Origin: Thermoanaerobaculia bacterium
GTDB taxonomy: Bacteria > Acidobacteriota > Thermoanaerobaculia > Multivoradales > UBA5704
Length of the DNA: 19,078 nucleotides
Reading direction: 5' to 3'
Assembly (NCBI GenBank): GCA_025937035.1
Contig: JAICSG010000009.1
Span: 1-19,078 of the forward strand
Shown in pieces: positions 1-5,860 of the stretch. Each line of letters begins with the position of its first letter. Position 1 is the stretch's first letter. The notes under the pieces are model-generated. The model ran no database searches and had not been told where the DNA came from. It saw only the letters and a program-made list of their open reading frames with translations. The position numbers were made by a program, and so were the translations under genes.

Positions 1-887
<887 letters not shown>

Positions 888-962
888 GACGATTTACCTC
901 GAACGGCGCCTCGACAGGGGTCCCATTGCGGCGCATGGAGTGCCGTGCGAAGATCCTACAAC

Positions 963-991
963 GCCCCGGACCCCAGGCGGCATTCCGGGGC
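963..991. repeat. Short inverted repeat before the SUI1-like gene
   Basis: GCCCCGGA (963-970) pairs perfectly with TCCGGGGC (984-991), an 8-bp stem with a 13-nt loop. It ends one base before the weak AGG ribosome-binding site (992-994) of the GTG-started SUI1-like gene. It could influence translation initiation or simply be a GC-rich coincidence. No T-tract follows, so it is not an intrinsic terminator. Confidence 0.4.
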
Positions 992-1003
992 AGGTATTGA
1001 GCC

Positions 1004-1372
1004 GTGAGACCGAAATCAGGCCGCACAGTCTACTCGACCGAAGCCCCCGTCGCCAGACGGGAGGCTCCTTCTTCCCAGGAGCCGGCGGCGAGCCTGCCGC
1101 CGTCCTCGCAGTCCCCCCGGGTCCGGAGGGAGAAGGCGGGGCGCGGCGGCAAGACGGTGACCGTGGTGGGCCCGCTGGTGCTGGCGCGGCCGGAGGCGGA
1201 GGCGCTGCTCGCGTCCTGGAAGCGGATGTGCGGGGGTGGCGGCGCGCTGAAGACCGGGAAGACCGCGGACGGCTCCCCGGCCTTCGAGCTGGAGGTGCAG
1301 GGCGACCACGCCGAGCGGCTGGTCGCCGAGCTGGTCAAGGCCGGATACAAGGCGAAGCGGGCGGGGGGTTAG
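1004..1372 (+). CDS. SUI1/eIF1-family translation factor (YciH-like)
   Basis: Bacterial relative of eukaryotic initiation factor eIF1; in bacteria its exact role is not settled. The protein is 122 aa. The YciH-type opening SGRTVYSTE (residues 5-13) is followed by a Pro/Ser/Arg-rich linker to ~45. The SUI1 fold then covers ~47-122, with the hallmarks CGGGGALK (76-83), QGDHAERL (99-106) and a C-terminal KAGYKAKRAGG. The start is GTG at 1004 with a modest AGG about 9 nt upstream; the match to the YciH N-terminus supports it. The TAG stop (1370-1372) overlaps the TAA stop of the convergent gene on the other strand. It appears monocistronic, with no visible terminator. Confidence 0.85.
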   Translation: MRPKSGRTVYSTEAPVARREAPSSQEPAASLPPSSQSPRVRREKAGRGGKTVTVVGPLVLARPEAEALLASWKRMCGGGGALKTGKTADGSPAFELEVQGDHAERLVAELVKAGYKAKRAGG

Positions 1373-1644
1373 CCCTCGCCCACCCGGTGCCCCTCTCGCT
1401 TGTAGAGATAGTCGTACCCCTCCTGGGTGAGGGTGAACTCCCCATCCTCCTGATGGACCAGGTTCCCATCCAGCAGGGACTGTGTCGCGCCGTCGAAATC
1501 GACGCCGGGGCTCTCGGCCGCGGCCTCCGTGAAGGCCTGCTCGGGCAGGCGGTCGCCCACCTGGGCGCCGACCCGGTCCCCCTTCTGCTCGTGGAACTGG
1601 ACCAGCAGGATCTCCGCTCCCTTGGACAGCAAGGTCACTGGCAT
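1369..1644 (-). CDS. Hypothetical 91-aa protein, possible winged-helix tail
   Basis: I do not recognise a family. The ATG at 1644 is preceded by a strong Shine-Dalgarno sequence (GGAAGGAG, about 8 nt upstream), which supports translation. The protein is acidic with no signal peptide or membrane segment. Residues ~53-85 (SLLDGNLVHQEDGEFTLTQ, then EGYDYLYKRE) resemble the wing and last helix of small winged-helix proteins, where a 'GLV...LT..G' pattern is common. That similarity is only suggestive. Its TAA stop overlaps the TAG stop of the SUI1-like gene on the opposite strand. It is divergent from the cupin gene across 116 bp that must hold both promoters. Confidence 0.65.
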   Translation of the reverse strand: MPVTLLSKGAEILLVQFHEQKGDRVGAQVGDRLPEQAFTEAAAESPGVDFDGATQSLLDGNLVHQEDGEFTLTQEGYDYLYKREGHRVGEG

Positions 1645-1760
1645 ATCGTCGTCTCCTTCCTGAGCGATGGGGATCTCGTCCCCCCGGCCCTGGCTGGAGC
1701 AACGGACGTGCCACGCGCTGGCAGCGCTCGTGCAGAAAGGACACGCGAAGGAGGAGCGAG

Positions 1761-2102
1761 ATGAGCGATACCACGGTGACCAAGATCGACTCCCGGCACT
1801 CCCCCCAGGGGACGCTGGGTCAGAAGTACCTCGCCTCCGGCGTGCACGTCTCGATGCGCCTGTGGGAGGAGGAGCCGGCGCAGGGGGACAAGCCCGAGAG
1901 CCGGCGGGACTACGAGACGGTCGGCTACGTGATCTCGGGGCGGGCCGAGCTCCACCTCGAAGGGCAGATGGTGATCCTGGAGGAGGGGGATTCCTGGGTG
2001 GTGCCCAAGGGGGCCTCCCATACCTACAAGATCCTGGAGCCCTTCAAGGCCGTCGAGGCCACCTCGCCGCCGGCCCACGCGCACGGGCGGGACGAGCGGT
2101 AG
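1761..2102 (+). CDS. Small cupin-fold protein with degenerate metal site
   Basis: A 113-aa single-domain cupin; substrate unknown. Cupin motif 1 is at ~51-68 (YETVGYVISGRAELHLEG) and motif 2 at ~76-89 (GDSWVVPKGASHTY). The usual HxH pair of motif 1 is replaced by RDYE (residues 49-52), keeping one acidic residue, while His87 of motif 2 remains. Two further histidines lie in the C-terminal AHAHGRDER tail. It may bind metal differently or serve as a binding or sensor protein rather than an enzyme. GAAGGAGGAG about 5 nt before the ATG is a strong ribosome-binding site. It is monocistronic and convergent with the acetyltransferase across a palindrome. Confidence 0.85.
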   Translation: MSDTTVTKIDSRHSPQGTLGQKYLASGVHVSMRLWEEEPAQGDKPESRRDYETVGYVISGRAELHLEGQMVILEEGDSWVVPKGASHTYKILEPFKAVEATSPPAHAHGRDER

Positions 2103-2113
2103 GGCCCGCTTGC

Positions 2114-2138
2114 AGGGCGGCCACGCGGGGCCGCCCCT
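2114..2138. repeat. REP-like palindrome between convergent genes
   Basis: GGGCGGCC (2115-2122) and GGCCGCCC (2129-2136) form a perfect 8-bp stem around a 6-nt loop, with flanking AG and CT. It sits 12 nt after the cupin stop and 9 nt from the acetyltransferase stop. Palindromes of this style (CTACAGGG or GTAGGGGC edges around a GC stem) are often dispersed between convergent genes in GC-rich genomes; that is recalled knowledge, not a search result. There is no T-tract, so a terminator role is uncertain. An adjacent 8-bp tandem repeat CAGCTTCA (2140-2155) includes the acetyltransferase stop codon. Confidence 0.6.
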
Positions 2139-2144
2139 ACAGCT

Positions 2145-2681
2145 TCACAGCTTCAGGACCATCTTGATCATGTCGTGCTGGTTGCCGTCGGGGTCCGTCC
2201 CGTAGCCCGGGATGGTGTAGCCCTGGAAGCCGATGTTCTTCAGGGTCTCGACGGCGTCGGCCTCGAAATCCGAGATCAGCATGCAGGTGAGGTGGCGCAG
2301 GCCGTCGGCCTTGGCGGTGTCGATGAAGTTGTTGACCAGGAGGGTCCCCAGCCCCACGCCCCGATAGGCGGGCTCGATCAGCCACTTGACGCGGCCGACC
2401 AGGCGCAGGGGGCTGCCGTGGCGCCGGTGGAGGGTCGCGTCGGCCACCACCTTGTGGCCGTCCCAGGCCAGCAGCGGCAGCACCTTGGCGTAATCGACCT
2501 CGCGTCCCCAGCCCTCGACCAGAGAGCGGTTGTCGATGCGGTCCCAGGCGAAGCGGCGCACCTCCTCGGGGAGGCGGAGGAAAAACTCGTACAAGGGGTC
2601 GACGTCGTTCTCGGTGAACGGACGTATCAGCAGGCGGCGGCCGTCGCGGAGCACGGCTTCCTGAGGATAGCGGGTCGGCAT
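2145..2681 (-). CDS. GNAT-family N-acetyltransferase
   Basis: Transfers an acetyl group from acetyl-CoA to an amine; the substrate cannot be deduced. It is 178 aa, a normal single-domain GNAT length. The opening beta strand is LLIRPFTENDVDPLYEFF (17-34). The acetyl-CoA pyrophosphate loop is RGVGLGTLL (107-115), preceded by the conserved strand VKWLIEPAYR. A C-terminal segment TLKNIGFQGY matches the usual 'lGF' element. The ATG at 2681 has AGGAGGG about 6 nt upstream. A run of seven T (2704-2698 read on this strand) lies just before the ribosome-binding site. It stands alone, downstream of and codirectional with the secreted-protein gene but separated by two large hairpins, so it is probably a separate unit. 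Confidence 0.88.
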   Translation of the reverse strand: MPTRYPQEAVLRDGRRLLIRPFTENDVDPLYEFFLRLPEEVRRFAWDRIDNRSLVEGWGREVDYAKVLPLLAWDGHKVVADATLHRRHGSPLRLVGRVKWLIEPAYRGVGLGTLLVNNFIDTAKADGLRHLTCMLISDFEADAVETLKNIGFQGYTIPGYGTDPDGNQHDMIKMVLKL

Positions 2682-2730
2682 GAAATCCCTCCTGGGTAAA
2701 AAAATCGACGACGGAGCCTAGCACAGCAAA

Positions 2731-2754
2731 GCGGGGCCGGTGGACCGGCCCCGC
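2731..2754. terminator. GC hairpin, possible terminator for the secreted-protein gene
   Basis: GCGGGGCCGG (2731-2740) and CCGGCCCCGC (2745-2754) form a perfect 10-bp stem with a TGGA loop. Read leftward (minus strand) the hairpin is followed by TTTGCTGTGCT, only a weak T-tract. It is the second of two hairpins downstream of the secreted-protein stop. It could act as an intrinsic terminator, an mRNA 3'-end stabiliser, or part of a dispersed repeat. Confidence 0.5.
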
Positions 2755-2757
2755 GAC

Positions 2758-2792
2758 CTCACCCCAGCCCCTCTCCTGGAAGGAGAGGGGCT
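2758..2792. repeat. Long perfect hairpin of dispersed-repeat type
   Basis: AGCCCCTCTCCT (2766-2777) pairs perfectly with AGGAGAGGGGCT (2781-2792), a 12-bp stem with a 3-nt GGA loop, preceded by CTCACCCC. This 'CTCACCCC plus CCCCTCTCC palindrome' pattern is, to my recollection, a common dispersed intergenic repeat in several bacterial phyla. It lies 31 nt past the stop codon of the secreted-protein gene and 11 nt from the neighbouring GC hairpin, so it may also protect or end that transcript. No T-tract is present on either side. Confidence 0.65.
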
Positions 2793-2823
2793 TCAAGATG
2801 AGAACAGTGAAAGAGGCTGCTTC

Positions 2824-3882
2824 TCAACCGTTCCAGGCCGTGCCGCCCAGGATGGTCGAGAAGTTGAAGGGGGCCGGCAGCGGCGTGGCCCCGTTCGCCG
2901 GCAGGGAGATGCTCACGCCGACGTCGCTGGTCAGGCGGACCTGATTGCCCCCGAAGACCGGCGGCACCAGGTAGAAGGTCAGGTCGACGCTGCTCCCCGT
3001 GGAGCAGTCGGTCGTCTGGCCGGCCGTGCAGTAGGGGAGAACCCGCAGCGAGCCGTCCCGCAGGTTGCCGGAGGCGTCGGTGGAGAGGGAGAGCAGCAGG
3101 GCGACCGGGCCGCCCAGCGTGCCGTTGGCATTCACCGGATAGACGTCGATGCGATAGGTGAACGGATCCTCGCCGCGGTAGATGGCCACCTTGAAGTCCT
3201 GCGCGGGATTGCTGTTGGAGGCCACGCGGAAGGTGCGCTCCAGGATCTCGAAGACCTGGCGGTCGAAATCGGTGAACAGGGTGTGGCAGGGGGTGGTCAG
3301 GCCGGCCTGGATCAGGCCGCGGCCGGGCTTGAGGTCGGCGCTGATCGCCTGCGTGCACTGCGAGCCGGAGGCCAGGAGGTTGTTGATCTGGAGCAGCCCG
3401 GAGGTGGCGTTGCCGGCCAGCGTCGGATTGAGCGACACGTTGAGAGCCACGGGGCTGCCGGAGACCACGAGATTGCTGGTGGTCTCTTCCCGCACCAGCG
3501 TGACCTGGGCGAGCTGCGGGCGCGACGGGTTCAGCAGGGTGGTGCGGATGCTCGGATTGAGGCTGAACGCCAGGAAGCTCTCCGGCCGGGTCGAGCCCGC
3601 CGTGGCGACCGCGAACGGCGTCTGGTTGGCCACCGCGAGGCCCTCGAAGAAGCCGTAGGGGTTGCTGTAGGTGACCAGGAGGGAGAGCGAGAGGTTGGGG
3701 CTCTGGCTGCCGGTGCCCTGGAGGGTCAGCCGGCTCAGAAGATTGCGGAGCTGGGTCTGATTGCAGGCGACCTGCTCGGTCGTGAGCGCGTTGGACGTGT
3801 CGGACGTCTGGGCCGCGGCGAAGCCGGTGGCGAGGCTCAGCGACAACAGGACGAAGGACAGGATGGCGAGATTTCTGCGCAT
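2824..3882 (-). CDS. Secreted protein of unknown function (352 aa)
   Basis: I do not recognise a family. The N-terminus is a clear Sec signal peptide: MRRN, a hydrophobic core LAILSFVLLSLSLATGF, then AAA, with likely cleavage after Ala24. The mature part is Ser/Thr/Asn/Leu-rich with many beta-prone stretches and five cysteines, the first at residue 40 and the last pair in YCTAGQTTDC near 280. No membrane segment or catalytic motif is visible. This composition suits an extracellular or periplasmic beta-rich protein. The ATG at 3882 has TAGGAGGT about 10 nt upstream. It is divergent from the 83-aa membrane protein across 220 bp, and two strong hairpins follow its stop. Function remains open. 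Confidence 0.8.
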   Translation of the reverse strand: MRRNLAILSFVLLSLSLATGFAAAQTSDTSNALTTEQVACNQTQLRNLLSRLTLQGTGSQSPNLSLSLLVTYSNPYGFFEGLAVANQTPFAVATAGSTRPESFLAFSLNPSIRTTLLNPSRPQLAQVTLVREETTSNLVVSGSPVALNVSLNPTLAGNATSGLLQINNLLASGSQCTQAISADLKPGRGLIQAGLTTPCHTLFTDFDRQVFEILERTFRVASNSNPAQDFKVAIYRGEDPFTYRIDVYPVNANGTLGGPVALLLSLSTDASGNLRDGSLRVLPYCTAGQTTDCSTGSSVDLTFYLVPPVFGGNQVRLTSDVGVSISLPANGATPLPAPFNFSTILGGTAWNG

Positions 3883-3926
3883 CGGGTTTCAAACCTCCTA
3901 CAGATCTGACGTTGACGGGACTGCCG

Positions 3927-3967
3927 AGCGGTCCAAGTGCCTCAACCTCCACAGCGCCTGGACCGCT
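3927..3967. promoter_or_regulatory. 9-bp inverted repeat, candidate activator site
   Basis: AGCGGTCCA (3927-3935) and TGGACCGCT (3959-3967) are perfect inverted copies separated by 23 nt. Half-site centres are about 32 bp apart, close to three helical turns. The midpoint is about 100 bp upstream of the start predicted for the sigma-54 promoter at 4023-4038, where enhancer-binding activators usually bind. It could equally be an RNA hairpin in the 5' leader of the divergent secreted-protein gene. The role is inferred from position only. Confidence 0.45.
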
Positions 3968-4022
3968 TCTGCTCTGTGCCTGCGAAAAATCTTCACAGAA
4001 CATGCCAAGTGAGGTCTGAATG

Positions 4023-4038
4023 TGGCACAACCCTTGCT
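4023..4038 (+). promoter_or_regulatory. Sigma-54 (RpoN) -24/-12 promoter
   Basis: TGGCAC (4023-4028) is followed by five bases and TTGCT (4034-4038), giving GG-N10-GC, the diagnostic spacing. It matches the sigma-54 consensus TGGCACG-N4-TTGCW at every defined position except one (A for G at 4029). The predicted transcription start is near 4049, leaving a ~54-nt leader before the well-placed ribosome-binding site of the 83-aa membrane protein gene at 4103. Sigma-54 promoters need an enhancer-binding ATPase; none is encoded in this window. Confidence 0.75.
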
Positions 4039-4102
4039 ATCGAGAGCTTTCGCTGGCCGGTGCTGTAAGGAAGCGCAAGGCCGCCCCCAGGAGGAGAGTG
4101 AA

Positions 4103-4354
4103 ATGTTCAAGCTGCAGGATCAGATATCGGAATCGGCCCTCTGCGTCGGCATCATCGCGGCGTTGATCTGGGGGGTGGGTCTGAGCGTGTACGGATTTCA
4201 GCAGCCGCAGGGAGAGCTCTCCTGGCTCGCGTGGTGGGCCCAGCTCGTCGGCGGGGTGCTCGCCTGCCTGATCGTGCCGCTCGCCTTCGTGCGCGGCCGG
4301 GAGTGGGTGCTGGCGCGGATTCAGGCGCCGGGGGAGCAGCTTCGACAGCGGTAG
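4103..4354 (+). CDS. Small two-helix membrane protein (83 aa), unknown
   Basis: Not a family I recognise. Two hydrophobic segments are visible, ~12-32 (ALCVGIIAALIWGVGLSVYGF) split by none but ending in a short QQPQGE turn, and ~41-63 (WLAWWAQLVGGVLACLIVPL and following), then a basic tail. The layout predicts an inner-membrane hairpin protein. The ATG at 4103 was chosen over an upstream in-frame GTG (4022) because AGGAGG (4089-4094) sits 8 nt before it, and the longer form would overlap the sigma-54 promoter. Its stop is only 8 bp from that of the convergent nucleotidyltransferase. Sigma-54 control suggests a conditional role such as envelope stress or nutrient response; this is inference. 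Confidence 0.75.
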   Translation: MFKLQDQISESALCVGIIAALIWGVGLSVYGFQQPQGELSWLAWWAQLVGGVLACLIVPLAFVRGREWVLARIQAPGEQLRQR

Positions 4355-4362
4355 GTAGAGAG

Positions 4363-4959
4363 TCAGGCTGCGGGATCGATGCCCGCGTCGTCATACGCCT
4401 GCCGCAGCAGATCCTCGACCCCGGTGCGGTCGGCCCATTCCCGCAGATATTCAAAATCGAGACTTTTCCGTTTGACCTTCAGCACGCCCTGAATGTCGTT
4501 CCATTGGCGATCGGAGACGCGGTTGCCGATCTGATACCAATGGAGCTTCTGGAGGATTGTGTCCTCGGGGGAGGCGACCTGGAGGGTGGTCCCGGATGGG
4601 CCCGGGACTGGCAAAATCTGGCGACGAATCATCTCCTGAAGAGCGAGCGGCTCGGCCTTGAGTGTGAAGACGTCGACCTTGATTCCCGTAGCGAGGTGGA
4701 CCAGATTGAAGGAAGCACGCCGACTTATGGCCTGCACCACTCGCTCAGGGGAAACATAGAACGCTGGAGAGACGGCGGCGACGAAAGATTGGACGTGGGC
4801 GGGGCGCAGGTCCGCGACGAGATCCACGTCCTGGGTGCTCCGAGGAATGCCGTGCAGCGAGCTCGCGAGGGAGCCGCCAACCGCGTAAGGAATTCCGAGC
4901 GCATCCAGATGGCGGCTCACCTCCAGAACGATCCGTAGAGCCTCCTCTGGAGAGACCAT
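4363..4959 (-). CDS. Nucleotidyltransferase-fold protein (AbiEii/DUF6036-like)
   Basis: A 198-aa protein with a polymerase-beta-type nucleotidyltransferase core. GGSLASSLHG (28-37), a TQDVDLV metal-binding pair (Asp44, Asp46) and a likely third acid at Asp96 (KVDVF) fulfil the GS...DxD...D pattern. SPEDTILQKLHWY (130-142) matches the 'sPED.i..Kl' helix found in AbiEii-like and related nucleotidyltransferases. Relatives include toxin components and unassigned enzymes that transfer nucleotides to protein or RNA. The ATG abuts the stop of the upstream 87-aa gene (TGA immediately followed by ATG), so the two are translationally coupled and probably act together. The toxin or enzyme role is inferred from family and layout, not shown. 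Confidence 0.82.
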   Translation of the reverse strand: MVSPEEALRIVLEVSRHLDALGIPYAVGGSLASSLHGIPRSTQDVDLVADLRPAHVQSFVAAVSPAFYVSPERVVQAISRRASFNLVHLATGIKVDVFTLKAEPLALQEMIRRQILPVPGPSGTTLQVASPEDTILQKLHWYQIGNRVSDRQWNDIQGVLKVKRKSLDFEYLREWADRTGVEDLLRQAYDDAGIDPAA

Positions 4960-5223
4960 TCAGTAACCCTTGGCCTCAGGGTCCCAGCCGAACGCCTCGA
5001 TCATGAGATCCCGGTTCAGCCAGAGGGCGGCCAGTCTCAGCCGGAGCTCCCGCTCGGAGAGATCGGGTCCATATTGGGCCTGGATTCTCAGCGCGGCCAT
5101 CTGCTGGGCCATCTGGTTCAACTCGAAGACCTGCATGAGCTTCTCGAAAGGGGGCATCTGGCGGTAGCGCTCCAGGACGATCTCCTCGATCTCGGGCGGG
5201 GTGTCGAGAGAGAGGGTCTTCAC
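4960..5223 (-). CDS. 87-aa partner of the adjacent nucleotidyltransferase
   Basis: A small soluble protein rich in charged residues, Leu, Gln and Met. It opens with SLDTPPEIEEIVLERYRQMP and continues in predicted helices (FEKLMQVFELNQMAQQMAAL; ERELRLRLAALWLNRDLM). I recall similar short proteins next to nucleotidyltransferases in other bacteria, but have no family name. It starts with GTG at 5223, with GGGAGA about 5 nt upstream. Its TGA stop is directly followed by the ATG of the nucleotidyltransferase, the compact order often seen in toxin-antitoxin pairs. An antitoxin-like or adaptor role is a hypothesis. Its upstream region is the large palindromic element. Confidence 0.75.
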   Translation of the reverse strand: MKTLSLDTPPEIEEIVLERYRQMPPFEKLMQVFELNQMAQQMAALRIQAQYGPDLSERELRLRLAALWLNRDLMIEAFGWDPEAKGY

Positions 5224-5244
5224 AGACGTCTCCCGCTGAAACCC

Positions 5245-5448
5245 TGCCCCGTCAGGGGCAAAGGCATGTAGCCTGGGGCGTCAGCCCCAGGTAGGCGGTC
5301 CCACCCACCATCCCCAGCCCCGTAGGGGCGGCGGATCTTCGCTCCGATGAAAACTGCCGTCGCCCCTGCGGGGCTGGGGGCCTGGGCCGGGCGTGCCCTT
5401 GCCTGGGGCTCACGCCCCAGGCTACATGCCTGGGCTCCTCTGGAGCCC
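5245..5448. mobile_element. Nested palindromic hairpin cluster (MITE/REP-like)
   Basis: Outer arms at 5263-5291 and 5402-5430 are inverted copies matching at 28 of 29 positions. Inner arms at 5312-5334 and 5357-5379 match at 21 of 23. Each arm is itself a hairpin: CCTGGGGC around a 4-nt loop in both outer arms, and GCCCC around a 3-nt loop in both inner arms. Two more perfect hairpins flank the unit (5245-5260, stem TGCCCC; 5432-5448, stem GGGCTCC), giving six stems in ~200 bp. It carries no transposase and fills the gap between two nucleotidyltransferase genes. It looks like a non-autonomous repeat, possibly moved in trans. Confidence 0.75.
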
Positions 5449-5450
5449 CC

Positions 5451-5477
5451 TACTACGACTACTACGACTACTACGAC
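5451..5477. repeat. Tandem repeat TACTACGAC x3
   Basis: Three perfect, contiguous copies of the 9-mer TACTACGAC lie between the hairpin cluster and the 3' end of the MntA-like gene, ending 7 bp before its stop codon. On the minus strand the array would read as repeated valines in one frame, but no gene there is credible. It may be part of the neighbouring element or an independent slippage tract. Confidence 0.85.
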
Positions 5478-5484
5478 GCGTCCG

Positions 5485-5796
5485 TCAGGCTGCCTCATAG
5501 AGAGCCTTGCGCGACCGCGCGATGGACTGCCAGAGATAGGGATTCTCGATCGGCTCGCGTTCCAGCAGATCGACCCGTCGGCCGAAGAGGGCTTCCAGGT
5601 CCGCCAGCAGGCCGAAGTAGCAGTCGGCGTGCTCCCGAGGCGTCATCGGCTCGAATTCCACCAGGAAGTCGAGATCGCTCGCCTCCGGATCGAAGTCGTC
5701 CCGGGCCGCGGAGCCGAAGAGGTCCAGCCGCTCGACCCGGTGCTTGCGGCAAAGCTCCTTCAGAGCCCCGAGCTTCTGCTGGACGATCCGCTGCAT
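5485..5796 (-). CDS. MntA-type minimal nucleotidyltransferase (solitary)
   Basis: A 103-aa member of the MNT/COG1669-like nucleotidyltransferases. FGSAARDDFDPEASDLDFLV (27-46) contains the GSxAR loop and the catalytic pair Asp41/Asp43; Asp76 in RRVDLLERE is the third acid. MntA antitoxins AMPylate and silence a HEPN RNase toxin usually encoded next door, but no HEPN gene is visible on either side: upstream is divergent mfd, downstream the tandem repeat and hairpin cluster. The ATG at 5796 is preferred over an in-frame upstream start at 5862 that would overlap the mfd start and add an unrelated Arg-rich leader. No clear Shine-Dalgarno is seen. It could be an orphan antitoxin or an independent enzyme. 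Confidence 0.82.
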   Translation of the reverse strand: MQRIVQQKLGALKELCRKHRVERLDLFGSAARDDFDPEASDLDFLVEFEPMTPREHADCYFGLLADLEALFGRRVDLLEREPIENPYLWQSIARSRKALYEAA

Positions 5797-5860
5797 TGCA
5801 ATAGGATACCCGGTCCGGGCCGGAATCCGCCGGTCCCGGATCGACGTTAGACTTCCTGGC

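Noticed and set aside
2740..3909. Plus-strand frame opposite the secreted-protein gene
   Set aside because: Gln/Gly/Val/Arg-rich shadow; the opposite strand has a signal peptide and a strong ribosome-binding site.
3921..3970. tRNA-like string (GCCGAGCGGTC...) upstream of the sigma-54 promoter
   Set aside because: No acceptor stem, anticodon arm or T-loop could be assembled; the resemblance is limited to a D-arm-like fragment.
3993..4008. Leftward sigma-54-like motif (TTGGCATG then GTGA) towards the secreted-protein gene
   Set aside because: The -24 half is fair but the -12 half has GA instead of GC, so the match is too weak to call.
5451..5477. Possible short CRISPR array
   Set aside because: Repeats are 9 bp and contiguous, with no spacers and no cas genes nearby.
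5220..5498. Minus-strand frame with a run of valines
   Set aside because: It only translates the TACTACGAC tandem repeat and the palindromic element; no credible start signal.
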